NCBI RefSeq assembly: GCF_051859565.1
Contig: NZ_JBHYFK010000005.1
Coordinates: forward strand, 62,001-126,000
Length of the DNA: 64,000 bases
Direction of reading: 5' to 3'
DNA from: Glycocaulis sp051859565
Lineage (GTDB): Bacteria; Pseudomonadota; Alphaproteobacteria; Caulobacterales; Maricaulaceae
Below the pieces are notes generated by a model, which was not told the DNA's origin, searched no databases, and was given only the letters and a program-made list of their open reading frames with translations. Shown here in pieces: positions 35,650-44,838 of this stretch. The translations under genes and the position numbers were made by a program. Every line of letters begins with the position of its first letter. The stretch's first letter is position 1.

Positions 35650-35669
35650 CCGCAACATGTTGCGGTTTT
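35650..35669 (+). terminator. Palindrome plus T-run after rnpB (terminator or operator)
   Basis: The perfect 16-base palindrome CCGCAACATGTTGCGG followed by TTTT. As a hairpin it has six pairs and a four-base loop, enough for a weak terminator about 80 bases after rnpB. As duplex DNA it could also be a regulator site for the mraZ promoter. Confidence 0.45.
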
Positions 35670-35719
35670 ACTTGAGCGCGCCTGTAAAAACAGCGCTGGA
35701 CACTGGCTTCGGCATTGTT

Positions 35720-35744
35720 TCCCATCATTTCCCATGATATCCCA
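35720..35744 (-). promoter_or_regulatory. MraZ operator: three TGGGA boxes with 10-bp period
   Basis: TCCCA occurs at 35720, 35730 and 35740, that is TGGGA on the minus strand, spaced exactly ten bases. MraZ of E. coli binds TGGGN direct repeats with five-base spacers upstream of mraZ, so this should be the autoregulatory operator of the dcw cluster. The start codon of mraZ lies 58 bases downstream. Confidence 0.8.
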
Positions 35745-35802
35745 TAATTAACCACATCGGGGCAGATGTCGCACGTGGGAAGCCGGGGGAGCGCCGCAGG
35801 AG

Positions 35803-36264
35803 ATGTTTTTCTCCACCACAACCAACGGGATAGATGCCAAGGGACGGGTTTCCGTCCCGGCCGATTTCCGTGCCGTGGTGTCGGCGGAGCGCTTCGGTGG
35901 TATCTATGTCTGGTGTTCGTTTAACGGACCGTTCCTGGAAGGTGGCGGTGAGGCGTTGATGGCCGAAATGGCCGCTGCCATCGATGCGATGGACCCGTAT
36001 GACGATGCGCGCACGGCCTTTGAGCGCGTGATTTTCGGTGGCGCCCGCCCCCTCTCGTTTGACCAGACCGGCCGCATCTCCCTGCCGCGTGAATTCATCG
36101 AGCATGCCGGCCTTGACGCAAAGGCGACCTTTGTCGGCATGGGCCGCCGCTTCGAGGTCTGGTCGCCCGAAGCGCACGCCGAGCGCCATGCCCGTGATCT
36201 CAGCTTTGCGCGCGACAACAAGGCCGCGCTGCGCCGCCCTGCCGTTCGGCCGGAGGGTGCATGA
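35803..36264 (+). CDS. mraZ: Transcriptional regulator MraZ
   Basis: A 153-residue dimeric double AbrB/SpoVT-fold regulator. The first repeat has GIDAKGRVSVPADFRA and the second FDQTGRISLPREFIE, each with the conserved DxxGR...P pattern. MraZ forms a ring and represses its own dcw operon by binding TGGG repeats, three of which lie upstream here. Ribosome signal: GGGGGAGCG and AGGAG immediately before the ATG. First gene of the cluster; its stop overlaps the rsmH start. Confidence 0.96.
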   Translation: MFFSTTTNGIDAKGRVSVPADFRAVVSAERFGGIYVWCSFNGPFLEGGGEALMAEMAAAIDAMDPYDDARTAFERVIFGGARPLSFDQTGRISLPREFIEHAGLDAKATFVGMGRRFEVWSPEAHAERHARDLSFARDNKAALRRPAVRPEGA

Positions 36265-37259
36265 TGGGGCACGTCCCGGTGCTGCTCGACGAAGTGATCA
36301 CTGCCATCCGCCCCCGCGCGGGCGGGCTCTATGTGGATGGTACGCTGGGCGGCGGGGGCTATGCCCGAGCGGTGCTGGCCGTCGAGGGCGCGCGTCTGGT
36401 CGGCATCGACCGGGACCCTGAAGCGGCAAAGGCTGCTGCCGCGCTGCGCAAGGCCTTCCCGGACACGTTCGCCTTTCAGTCCGGCCCCTTCTCCCTGATG
36501 GAGCAGATCGTAGAGCTGTCCGGCAGTGATGGTGTCGACGGCGTAATGCTCGATCTGGGGGTGTCGTCGATGCAGATCGACGAGGCAGAGCGCGGCTTCT
36601 CCTTCCAGAAGGACGGCCCGCTGGACATGCGCATGGCCCGCTCTGGTCCCAGCGCTGCCGATGCCGTCAACCATCTGGACGCCGACGAGCTGGCGGCGAT
36701 CTTCAAAATCTATGGCGAGGAGCGCCATGCCCGCCGTGCGGCGCGCGCCATTGTGGAAGACCGCGCCGCAAAGCCTTTTGAGGCCACGCTTGAACTGGCA
36801 TCGCTGATGGCGCGGGTAATTGGCGGCAAGCCGGGGCGTATTCACCCGGCCACACGCGTGTTTCAGGGGCTGCGCATCTATGTCAATGACGAGCTGGGCG
36901 AACTGATCCGCGCGCTCGGCGCGGCGGAACGCATCCTGAAGCCCACCGGCGTGCTGGCGGTTGTCACCTTCCATTCGCTGGAAGACCGCATCGTGAAGAC
37001 CTTCCTGCGCGCCCGCGCCGGCATGGCGGGGCAGGGCTCGCGCCATGCACCGCAAGTGGAAGCGGGGCCGGCGCCCAGCTTCTCGCTGCTGACCCGCAAG
37101 GCCATTGAACCTTCAGAGGCCGAAATCGCCGCCAATCCGCGCGCGCGCTCCTCGCGCCTGCGGGCCGGTGTCCGCACCACCAACCCTGCCTGGCCAGCCG
37201 AAGATGACGGCCTGCCCGGCGTGCCCCCTTATAGCCGCCTTCTGGAGTGTGTCACATGA
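36261..37259 (+). CDS. rsmH: 16S rRNA (cytosine-1402-N4)-methyltransferase
   Basis: A 332-residue SAM-dependent methyltransferase (MraW) that methylates N4 of C1402 in 16S rRNA. Seen: HVPVLLDEV at the N-terminus, the SAM loop DGTLGGGGYARAV, LDLGVSSMQID, MDMRM-like LDMRMARSG, and VTFHSLEDRIVK near the C-terminus. Two ATG codons in tandem (36261, 36264) are possible starts; the first overlaps the mraZ stop. Length is normal. The C-terminal tail includes RSSRLRAGVRT, typical of the family. Confidence 0.96.
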   Translation: MMGHVPVLLDEVITAIRPRAGGLYVDGTLGGGGYARAVLAVEGARLVGIDRDPEAAKAAAALRKAFPDTFAFQSGPFSLMEQIVELSGSDGVDGVMLDLGVSSMQIDEAERGFSFQKDGPLDMRMARSGPSAADAVNHLDADELAAIFKIYGEERHARRAARAIVEDRAAKPFEATLELASLMARVIGGKPGRIHPATRVFQGLRIYVNDELGELIRALGAAERILKPTGVLAVVTFHSLEDRIVKTFLRARAGMAGQGSRHAPQVEAGPAPSFSLLTRKAIEPSEAEIAANPRARSSRLRAGVRTTNPAWPAEDDGLPGVPPYSRLLECVT

Positions 37260-37621
37260 TACGCCTCGTCCTCTTTTTCGGCATTCTCGGCAGCGTGATC
37301 CTTCTGGGAGCGCTGTATGTCGCCAAAGCAGAAACCGATGCGGCTCAGGCCCGTCTTGCAGGGCTGCAGGTGGAGCTCGCTCAGGAGCGCTCGCGCATCA
37401 ACACGCTGACGGCCAATATCGCGCATCTGGAAGATCCCGAGCAGCTCAGAGCGCTGGCCCGCACCCATCTGGGGTTTGAGCCGGTGCAGTCGGCGCAGGA
37501 ACTCTCGCTGGCCGAGCTGGCACAGGTGCGCGCCGAAGCTGAACGCCTGTCGCCGCAGGCGCCGCAAACGGCGCAGGCCAGCTGGCCGTCCACCACACCT
37601 CCGGTAAGAGGGCGTCAATGA
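37256..37621 (+). CDS. ftsL: Cell division protein FtsL
   Basis: A 121-residue small bitopic divisome protein. One N-terminal membrane helix (about 2-22, LVLFFGILGSVILLGALYV) is followed by a coiled-coil (AETDAAQARLAGLQVELAQERSRI region) and a variable Pro/Ala-rich tail. FtsL links FtsB/FtsQ to FtsW-FtsI. I used the ATG at 37256, which overlaps the rsmH stop (ATGA); an ATG three codons earlier is possible. Identity rests on position and topology more than on sequence, as is usual for FtsL. Confidence 0.85.
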   Translation: MIRLVLFFGILGSVILLGALYVAKAETDAAQARLAGLQVELAQERSRINTLTANIAHLEDPEQLRALARTHLGFEPVQSAQELSLAELAQVRAEAERLSPQAPQTAQASWPSTTPPVRGRQ

Positions 37622-39429
37622 CGAATTGGCTGACGCGTCTTTTCGGCAAGGTAAGAATCCGGCGTTCGCGCGCCGGGCTTGAGCCCTTGCGCGGGGACGG
37701 ATCAGCCGGTTTCGATGCCAGCGCCACCATCCGGCTGGAAGACGAGGCCGGTCAGGCGCTAGGGCGCACGCGGCTGCGCCTTGGCTTTATCGGTATTCTG
37801 GTGGGCGCAGGATTTCTGGTGGCGGCGGGCCGCGCGGTAGAACTGGCTGTCACGGGCGAGTTTGCTGAGGCTGCGCCGGTGCGTGTGGCGCAGGTGGCGT
37901 CGCGCCGCGGCGAGATCGTTGACCGCAATGGTCAGATTCTGGCCAGCAATCTCGATTTCCATTCTGTTTTCGCTGATCCGCGCCAGGTCTGGGATCCGGC
38001 GGAGACCGCTCAAGCGCTGCGAACGGTTCTTCCGCATCTGAACGCGGAAACCCTGCAGCGTGATCTTTCATCAAACCGCCGCTTTGTCTGGATCGAGCGC
38101 GGGCTGGGCCCGCGCGAACGTCAGGCCATTCACATGCTGGGCCTGCCCGGCATCGGCTTCCGGGTGGAGCCGGGCCGGGTCTATCCGCGCCGGCGGCTGG
38201 CTGCACATCTGGTAGGCTTTACCGATCAGGACCTGGCAGGCCTGGCCGGGGCGGAGCGCGCCTTTAATGACGAGCTTAATGACGGGTCTGGCCGTCCGGT
38301 CAGCCTGTCCATTCATCTGGGCGCGCAGGATGCGCTGGAAACCGTGCTGCGCGAGCGCGTGGAGCGCTACTCGGCGCAAGGCGCCATGGCGGTGCTGATG
38401 CGCGTCGGCACCGGCGAGATCATCGCGCTGGCCTCCCTTCCCGACTTTGACCCGAACCGGGCGGGCAGTGAACCGGCGGAAAACCGTTTCAACCGTACCG
38501 TCCAGGGCGTTTACGAGCTGGGTTCGGTATTCAAGCCGCTCACCCTCGCTGCCGGTATAGAGGCCGGGCTGGTGCGTCTTGACGATACATTCGATGCCCG
38601 CGCGCCGATTGCCATCGGTTCGCACCGCATTCGCGATTTCCGTCCGCAGTCGCGTATACTCACCGCCCGGGAAGTCATCATTCATTCCTCCAATATCGGC
38701 TCGGCCCGCATGGCGGAGCGGATCGGCGGAGAGGTGTTGACCAGCTTCTTCGGAGAGCTGGGCCTTTGGGAGCGCCCGCCGCTGGAAATCATCGAGGGCC
38801 AGAACCCGATGCTGCCTGCCCGCTGGGGCCGGGCAGAGGTGATGACGGCTTCATACGGGCACGGCTTCAACGTGTCGCCCGTGGCTCTGGCAGCGGCCTA
38901 TGCCGCGCTGGCCAATGACGGAATCTACACGCCGCCGACCCTGCGTCCCGTTGGCCCGACCGATATCGTGCCGCAGATTCCGGTGATGAGTTCGGCAACG
39001 GCGGCACAGGTGCTTGGCGTCATGCGCGCCTCTGTTGCCGGCGGTCAGGCCGACCGCGAAGGCCTCGCCATTGCCGGCAAGACCGGCACGGCCCAGCGCA
39101 TCGTCAATGGCCGCTACCAGGTCGGTAATGTGCTGACCAGCTTTGTCGGGATATTCCCCTTCGATGACCCGCAATACGTGCTGGTGGTGAGCCTCGACCA
39201 GCCGCGCCCCATCCGCGAGACCCATGGCTTCAACACCGCTGGCTGGAATGCTGCGCCAACAGGCGGCGAGATCATCGAGCGCGTGGCGCCGGTACTGGGT
39301 GTGGGCCTTCGCGAAGCCGACCCCGGCGCGCGCGTGCAGACGGTGGCGCGCATGTTCGTGCCGCGCACGCCGGTGCGGGCAGGACCGGAAGAGCCCGTCG
39401 AACTGGCTGCAGGCAGGGATCGCCCATGA
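37618..39429 (+). CDS. ftsI: Septal peptidoglycan transpeptidase (PBP3)
   Basis: A 603-residue class B penicillin-binding protein. A cytoplasmic tail of about 50 residues is followed by one membrane helix (near 55-75), the dimerisation domain (starting ASRRGEIVDRNG), and the transpeptidase domain with SxxK in ELGSVFKPLT, SxN in HSSNIGSARM, and KTGTAQ. It makes peptide cross-links at the division septum with FtsW. The start overlaps the ftsL stop. Tail region after about residue 560 is Arg/Pro-rich and variable. Confidence 0.96.
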   Translation: MTNWLTRLFGKVRIRRSRAGLEPLRGDGSAGFDASATIRLEDEAGQALGRTRLRLGFIGILVGAGFLVAAGRAVELAVTGEFAEAAPVRVAQVASRRGEIVDRNGQILASNLDFHSVFADPRQVWDPAETAQALRTVLPHLNAETLQRDLSSNRRFVWIERGLGPRERQAIHMLGLPGIGFRVEPGRVYPRRRLAAHLVGFTDQDLAGLAGAERAFNDELNDGSGRPVSLSIHLGAQDALETVLRERVERYSAQGAMAVLMRVGTGEIIALASLPDFDPNRAGSEPAENRFNRTVQGVYELGSVFKPLTLAAGIEAGLVRLDDTFDARAPIAIGSHRIRDFRPQSRILTAREVIIHSSNIGSARMAERIGGEVLTSFFGELGLWERPPLEIIEGQNPMLPARWGRAEVMTASYGHGFNVSPVALAAAYAALANDGIYTPPTLRPVGPTDIVPQIPVMSSATAAQVLGVMRASVAGGQADREGLAIAGKTGTAQRIVNGRYQVGNVLTSFVGIFPFDDPQYVLVVSLDQPRPIRETHGFNTAGWNAAPTGGEIIERVAPVLGVGLREADPGARVQTVARMFVPRTPVRAGPEEPVELAAGRDRP

Positions 39430-40904
39430 GTACGCTGCGCAGGCTTGCTGACATCCTTCCCGCTGGCGTGAGCGTGCCGGAAGGCATGCTGGAACTGGCC
39501 GTCACCGGACTGGCGCTGGACAGCCGGGCGGTAAAGCCCGGCTTTGTCTTTGCCGCCTTGCCGGGCGTGACCACCCATGGCAATGCCTTCATCAAGGCGG
39601 CTATCGACGCAGGCGCTGTGGCTGTCCTGGCCGAGCGTGGCACGGCTGCGCCTGTTCCCGTCATCGAGGCCGATGATCCGCGCCTCGCCCTGGCGCAGAT
39701 GGCGGCGCGGTTTTCTCCGGCCCAGCCGAAATACATCGCCGCCATTACCGGCACCAACGGCAAAAGCTCCACTGTCGAATTCCTGCGTCAGATCTGGCAG
39801 GCGGCAGGCCATGAGGCGGCGGCTCTGGGTACGCTCGGCGTGACGCGGAGTTCTGGCCGCACCGATGTGGGTTACACCACGCCCGATGCCATCGCCCTGC
39901 ATGCCGCGCTGGATGCGCTAGCCCAAGAAGGCGTCACACACCTGGCGATGGAGGCGTCGAGCCACGGGCTGAAACAGCGGCGCATGGACGGCGCAAAAAT
40001 CGCGCTGGCGGGCTTTTCCAACCTCACCCAGGACCATCTCGATTATCATCCGGACTTTGAAGACTATTTCGCCTCCAAGATGCGCCTGTTCGATGAGCTT
40101 TTGCCCGAAGGCGCACCTGCCGTCATCACGGTGGATAGCGAGTGGGGCGAGGCGGTGGTGCGCCGCGCCGAGGCACGCCGCCAGCAGATTTTCACCGTTG
40201 GCTGGAACGGGCGCGATATCCAGCTGAAGGAAATCACCCCGCACGCCGCCTTCCAGCATGTGCGCTTTGTTCATGCGGGCAAGGAGCATGCCTTGACCCT
40301 GCCCCTGATGGGCGAGTTCCAGGCCAGTAATGCATTTCAGGCGGCCGGCATGGCGATAGCGAGCGGCGTGGATGCCGATACCGTGTTCGCTGCGCTGGAG
40401 AAGCTGAAAGGCGTCGCAGGGCGTCTGGAGTTTGTCGGCGCGACGGCTGAGGGCGCGCCTGTTCTCATCGATTACGCTCATACGCCCGATGGTCTTGATA
40501 AGCTCCTGCGGGCGGCGCGTCCGCACACCGCCGGCAAAGTGATTGTCGTGTTTGGCGCGGGCGGTGACCGTGATCCGACCAAGCGCGAAAAGATGGGCGC
40601 TATAGCGGCCAAACTCGCCGACCGGGTGATCGTTACCGACGATAATCCGCGGTCTGAAGATCCGGCTCTCATCCGCGCAGCGATACTGAAAGGGGCGCCT
40701 CACGCCGAAGAGATTGGAGACCGCGAGCGCGCCATTTTCACCGCCATTGGTGATCTGAAAGCGGGCGACACCTTGCTGCTGGCAGGCAAGGGCCATGAGA
40801 CCGGCCAGACCATCAAGGGCGTGGTCCATCCGTTCGATGATGGCGAGGTCGCGCGCCGCGCTCTCGCCGCCAGAACAGGCAGTACCGGGGAGCGGGGGCA
40901 ATGA
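39426..40904 (+). CDS. murE: UDP-MurNAc-L-Ala-D-Glu:meso-DAP ligase
   Basis: A 492-residue Mur ligase, the cytoplasmic step that adds the third residue of the stem peptide. The ATP loop is GTNGKSSTVEFL; the carbamylated-Lys region is present; DDNPRSEDP is the DNPR motif that specifies meso-diaminopimelate rather than lysine. The C-terminal GKGHETGQ segment is typical. ATGA overlaps with ftsI before it and murF after it. Confidence 0.96.
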   Translation: MSTLRRLADILPAGVSVPEGMLELAVTGLALDSRAVKPGFVFAALPGVTTHGNAFIKAAIDAGAVAVLAERGTAAPVPVIEADDPRLALAQMAARFSPAQPKYIAAITGTNGKSSTVEFLRQIWQAAGHEAAALGTLGVTRSSGRTDVGYTTPDAIALHAALDALAQEGVTHLAMEASSHGLKQRRMDGAKIALAGFSNLTQDHLDYHPDFEDYFASKMRLFDELLPEGAPAVITVDSEWGEAVVRRAEARRQQIFTVGWNGRDIQLKEITPHAAFQHVRFVHAGKEHALTLPLMGEFQASNAFQAAGMAIASGVDADTVFAALEKLKGVAGRLEFVGATAEGAPVLIDYAHTPDGLDKLLRAARPHTAGKVIVVFGAGGDRDPTKREKMGAIAAKLADRVIVTDDNPRSEDPALIRAAILKGAPHAEEIGDRERAIFTAIGDLKAGDTLLLAGKGHETGQTIKGVVHPFDDGEVARRALAARTGSTGERGQ

Positions 40905-42310
40905 CCGGGCCTTTATGGACAGCAGCGCAAGCCACCGCCGCGACTGGCGGGCGGCTCGTAGGGGGTGATAGCTGGCAGGCCTCGGGCGTCTCCATCGACA
41001 CGCGCTCTCTGGAGGCCGGAGACCTGTTCGTGGCGCTGGCAGACCAGCGTGACGGGCATGATTTCGTGCCTGCCGCCGAGAAAGCAGGGGCAGCTGCATC
41101 CATAGTCTCTCGCGAAGATGCAGGCACAGGCCCACGCCTTGTCGTGCCGGACGTGCTCGAAGCGCTGCAGCGCCTTGGCGTCGCGGCGCGCGAGCGCAGC
41201 AAGGCTGTACGTGTGGGCGTCACCGGCTCGGTCGGCAAGACATCGGTGAAAGAGGCCATTGCGGCGGTCTTCCGCGCCAGCGGTCCTGCGCACTGGAGCG
41301 TCAAATCCTACAATAATCACTGGGGCGTGCCGCTGACCCTGGCGCGCATGCCGCAAGGTACCAGGCGCGGCGTGTTCGAGATGGGGATGAACCATGCCGG
41401 CGAGATCGCGGCCCTGACCACACAGGTGCAGCCTCATATCGCCCTCATCACCCGCATCGCACCGGCGCATCTGGAAAATCTGGGTTCCATGGAAGCCATC
41501 GCCGATGCCAAGGCGGAGATATTTGCAGGGCTGGCAGGCGATGGCGTGGCGATCATCCCGGCAGATTGCGAGTACGCCCCCCGGCTGTGCGCGCGCGTGA
41601 ACGAGAGCGGCGCGGCATTCCTGTTCGAGTTTGGCCGGGCGCGGCACGCTGCGGTGCGTATCCTCTCCTGGGACCAGCAGGCTACATCCGGGCGCGGCCG
41701 CTTTGATGTGCTGGGCCGTATGGTGGACATTTCCATCCCGGCGCCGGGCGAACATCAGGCCCACAATGCCGCTGCCGTAATGGCGGCCTGCGTGGCCGCC
41801 GGCATTGATAGCGCGCAGGTCGCCGATGTGCTGGCCGGCATGGAAGCCCAGGCCGGGCGCGGCGCGAGCTTCATGATAGAACTTGATGGCGGCAGCGCAC
41901 GCATCATCGACGACAGCTATAATGCCAACCCGGTGTCCATGGCCTCCGCGATTGCCACACTCGCCCGACATTCGCCTGACGGCAAAGGCCGCCGCATCGC
42001 GGTGCTGGGCGAAATGCTGGAGATTGGTGAGAGCGCCCCGGAGCGTCACCGCGAACTGGCAGCGCCACTGGTTGATGCCGGTGTGTCTGCGGTCATTGGC
42101 GTTGGCGCGATGATGGAACATCTGATGTCTGCGCTGCCCGGATCGGTTAAGGGCGCAATGGCGGCATCGCCGGCGGACGCCACTGATCGGCTATGCGCCA
42201 TGCTGCGTCCGGGCGATGTGGTGCTGATCAAGGGCTCGAACGGTTCGGGCGTTCATAAAGTAGTCGCAAGTTTGCGGAACGGTGCCGTTAACGCGGTCAT
42301 CAAAGGCTGA
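40901..42310 (+). CDS. murF: UDP-MurNAc-tripeptide:D-Ala-D-Ala ligase
   Basis: A 469-residue Mur ligase that adds D-Ala-D-Ala to form UDP-MurNAc-pentapeptide. P-loop GSVGKTSVKEAI, substrate segment SYNNHWGVPLTL, FEMGMNHAGEI and DDSYNANPVSM are all family signatures. Overlaps murE by four bases; mraY begins six bases after its stop. Confidence 0.95.
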   Translation: MTGPLWTAAQATAATGGRLVGGDSWQASGVSIDTRSLEAGDLFVALADQRDGHDFVPAAEKAGAAASIVSREDAGTGPRLVVPDVLEALQRLGVAARERSKAVRVGVTGSVGKTSVKEAIAAVFRASGPAHWSVKSYNNHWGVPLTLARMPQGTRRGVFEMGMNHAGEIAALTTQVQPHIALITRIAPAHLENLGSMEAIADAKAEIFAGLAGDGVAIIPADCEYAPRLCARVNESGAAFLFEFGRARHAAVRILSWDQQATSGRGRFDVLGRMVDISIPAPGEHQAHNAAAVMAACVAAGIDSAQVADVLAGMEAQAGRGASFMIELDGGSARIIDDSYNANPVSMASAIATLARHSPDGKGRRIAVLGEMLEIGESAPERHRELAAPLVDAGVSAVIGVGAMMEHLMSALPGSVKGAMAASPADATDRLCAMLRPGDVVLIKGSNGSGVHKVVASLRNGAVNAVIKG

Positions 42311-42315
42311 TTTTC

Positions 42316-43416
42316 ATGCTCTATTTCCTGTTTTCCCAACTCGCTTCCGACATCGCCGTTTTCAACGTCGTGAACTATCTCACATTCCGCACCGGGGCAG
42401 GGCTGGTCACGGCCTTCCTCGTGGCCATCATTATCGGCAAGCCCTTCATTGGCTGGCTGAAGACCAAGGGATCGCAGCCAATCCGCGATGACGGGCCTGA
42501 AACCCATGTGCTCACCAAGGCGGGCACCCCCACCATGGGCGGCTTCATCATCCTGCTGGGCATTCTGGCGGGGACATTGCTCTGGGCCGATCTTTCCAAC
42601 CCCTATATCTGGGTTGTGCTGCTGGTCACGGCCGGGTTTGGCGGCATCGGTTTTCTCGATGACTGGCGCAAGGTGACCAAGCGCTCTTCGGCAGGCATTT
42701 CCGGCAAGATGAAGCTCGCCCTGCAGTCGGTTGTCGCGCTCATCGCCGTGTTCTGGATGACAGAGCTTCTGTCGAACGCGCCCAATGTCCCTGAAGGCTT
42801 TGCCACCTCGATCGCCGTGCCTTTCTTCAAGGATGTGCTGATCCCTCTGAGCTATGGCTTTTTCCTGTTCGGACTGATCGTGATTGTGGGCGCGTCCAAT
42901 GCCGTCAACATCACAGACGGGCTGGATGGCCTCGCTATCGTGCCGGTGATGATCGCGGCCGGCTCCTTCGGCTTTATCGCCTATTTCGTCGGTTCGGCGG
43001 TCTATTCCAACTATCTGTTCCTGAACTTCACGCCCGGTACCGGCGAGCTCGCTGTGATCTGTGGCACGATCATCGGAGCCGGGCTGGGCTTTCTCTGGTA
43101 TAATGCCCCGCCTGCCATGGTGTTCATGGGCGATACCGGCTCGCTGTCGCTTGGCGGTGCAATCGGCACCATTGCCGTGGCCGTGAAGCACGAGATCGTG
43201 CTGGCCATTATTGGCGGGCTTTTCGTGCTCGAAGCGCTCTCGGTGATGATCCAGGTGGCCAGCTTCAAGCTGACGGGCAAGCGCGTCTTCCGCATGGCGC
43301 CCATCCACCACCATTTTGAAAAGATGGGCTGGGCCGAGCCGACCATTGTCATCCGGTTCTGGATTATCGCGTTCGTGCTCGCCCTTATCGGTCTTTCGAC
43401 ACTCAAGCTGAGGTAG
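42316..43416 (+). CDS. mraY: Phospho-MurNAc-pentapeptide translocase
   Basis: A 366-residue inner-membrane enzyme with about ten helices that transfers phospho-MurNAc-pentapeptide to undecaprenyl phosphate to make lipid I. Catalytic Asp residues lie in GFLDDWRKV and NAVNITDGLDGLA; other signatures are PTMGGFII, VFMGDTGSLSLGG and the C-terminal APIHHHFE. Length is normal. Confidence 0.97.
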   Translation: MLYFLFSQLASDIAVFNVVNYLTFRTGAGLVTAFLVAIIIGKPFIGWLKTKGSQPIRDDGPETHVLTKAGTPTMGGFIILLGILAGTLLWADLSNPYIWVVLLVTAGFGGIGFLDDWRKVTKRSSAGISGKMKLALQSVVALIAVFWMTELLSNAPNVPEGFATSIAVPFFKDVLIPLSYGFFLFGLIVIVGASNAVNITDGLDGLAIVPVMIAAGSFGFIAYFVGSAVYSNYLFLNFTPGTGELAVICGTIIGAGLGFLWYNAPPAMVFMGDTGSLSLGGAIGTIAVAVKHEIVLAIIGGLFVLEALSVMIQVASFKLTGKRVFRMAPIHHHFEKMGWAEPTIVIRFWIIAFVLALIGLSTLKLR

Positions 43417-43425
43417 TTTGCCTGC

Positions 43426-44838
43426 ATGATCCCGGTTACCGCCTACAAGGGACGCCGCGTGGCGGTGTTCGGCCTTGGCCGCACCGGGATAACGGCTGCG
43501 CGCGCATTGGCGGCAGGCGGGGCAGAGGTTTCCGCCTGGGATGACAACGAAGCCGCGCGCGAGAACGCCGCAAAGGCCGGTCTGGAGCTCGATGATCTCA
43601 ACCGGCGTGACTGGGGCGATATGGCCGCTCTGGTGCTGTCTCCGGGCATCCCTCTTACGCACCCGGCCCCGCACCGCATGGTGTCGCTGGCCCGCGCGGT
43701 CGGTGCGCCGGTCATTGGTGATGTGGAGCTGTTCGCCCAGGCTATTGCCGATACGCCCGGCGTCACGGTGATCGGGATTACCGGCACGAACGGCAAATCC
43801 ACCACGACGGCGCTGATCGGCCATATCCTGAAAAGCGCAGGGCGTGATGTGCGCGTGGGCGGCAATATCGGCGACGCCGTGCTCGGCCTCGAGCCGCCGC
43901 GTCCCGGCGCGATCTATGTGCTGGAGCTATCCTCCTACCAGCTCGATCTGATCGAGAGCCTGCGCTGCCGGGTGGCGGTCTTCCTGAACCTCACGCCGGA
44001 CCATATCGACCGGCACGGCGATATTGAGGGCTACCGCACGGCCAAGGAGCGCATCTTTGCCAATCAGCAGGACGGCGATACGGCGATTGTCGGCGTTGAT
44101 GACGAGCCGAGCCGCAGCGTGTGTACGCGACTGAAATCGAAGGCGGGGCTGAATGTGATCCCGGTTTCCAGCCAGCGGCTCGTGTCATTCGGTGTCTACG
44201 CGCTGGCAGGCAAGCTCTACGACGACACCGCGAAGGGCGGCGCCCGCACGGTCATGGAACTGCACCGCGCGCAAGCGCTTCCCGGTTCGCACAATGCGCA
44301 GAACGCGGCGGCGGCCTATGCTGCTGTGCGTGCCCTTGGAGTGAGCATTACCGACGCCATTGCCGGGATCGCCAGCTTTCCCGGCCTGCCACACCGGCAG
44401 GAGCGTGTCGGCGAGGCGGGATCGCTTCTCTTCATCAACGATTCCAAGGCCACCAATGCCGAGGCCGCCGCGCAGGCGCTCGCCTGCTATCATGACATAT
44501 TCTGGATTGCGGGCGGGCAGGCAAAATCGGGCGGTGTTGAAAGCCTGAAGCCCTTCTTCCGGCGTATCCGCAAGGCCTATCTGATCGGGCAGGATGCAGA
44601 CCTGCTTCGCAAGCAGCTGGGCCGTGACGTGCCCGCCGATATGTCCGGCACGCTGGAGCGCGCTCTGCAGAACGCGGCCATGGACGCCGCCGAAAGCGGC
44701 TATCGGCGGCCGGTTATTCTATTGTCACCAGCCTGCGCCTCGTTTGACCAGTTCAGAAGCTATGAGCATCGCGGCGACACATTCCGCGCTCTGGTAAAGG
44801 ACTTGCTGGAGCGGGCAGCAAAGGGAGATGCGGCATGA
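43426..44838 (+). CDS. murD: UDP-MurNAc-L-alanine:D-glutamate ligase
   Basis: A 470-residue Mur ligase. N-terminal UDP-binding domain (VAVFGLGRTGITAA), P-loop GITGTNGKSTTTALI, LELSSYQLD, LNLTPDHIDRH, and the C-terminal LLSPACASFDQF are all MurD-type. It starts nine bases after mraY and overlaps ftsW by four bases. Confidence 0.96.
   Translation: MIPVTAYKGRRVAVFGLGRTGITAARALAAGGAEVSAWDDNEAARENAAKAGLELDDLNRRDWGDMAALVLSPGIPLTHPAPHRMVSLARAVGAPVIGDVELFAQAIADTPGVTVIGITGTNGKSTTTALIGHILKSAGRDVRVGGNIGDAVLGLEPPRPGAIYVLELSSYQLDLIESLRCRVAVFLNLTPDHIDRHGDIEGYRTAKERIFANQQDGDTAIVGVDDEPSRSVCTRLKSKAGLNVIPVSSQRLVSFGVYALAGKLYDDTAKGGARTVMELHRAQALPGSHNAQNAAAAYAAVRALGVSITDAIAGIASFPGLPHRQERVGEAGSLLFINDSKATNAEAAAQALACYHDIFWIAGGQAKSGGVESLKPFFRRIRKAYLIGQDADLLRKQLGRDVPADMSGTLERALQNAAMDAAESGYRRPVILLSPACASFDQFRSYEHRGDTFRALVKDLLERAAKGDAA

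Noticed and set aside
35165..35737. Open frames across 35.16-35.74 kb on both strands
   Set aside because: The region is RNase P RNA; the conserved core and the P1 pairing explain the sequence.
42253..43824. 523-codon open frame antisense to mraY and murD
   Set aside because: Composition (His, Asp, Arg, Gln) is typical of antisense frames in GC-rich DNA, and both genes beneath are unambiguous.
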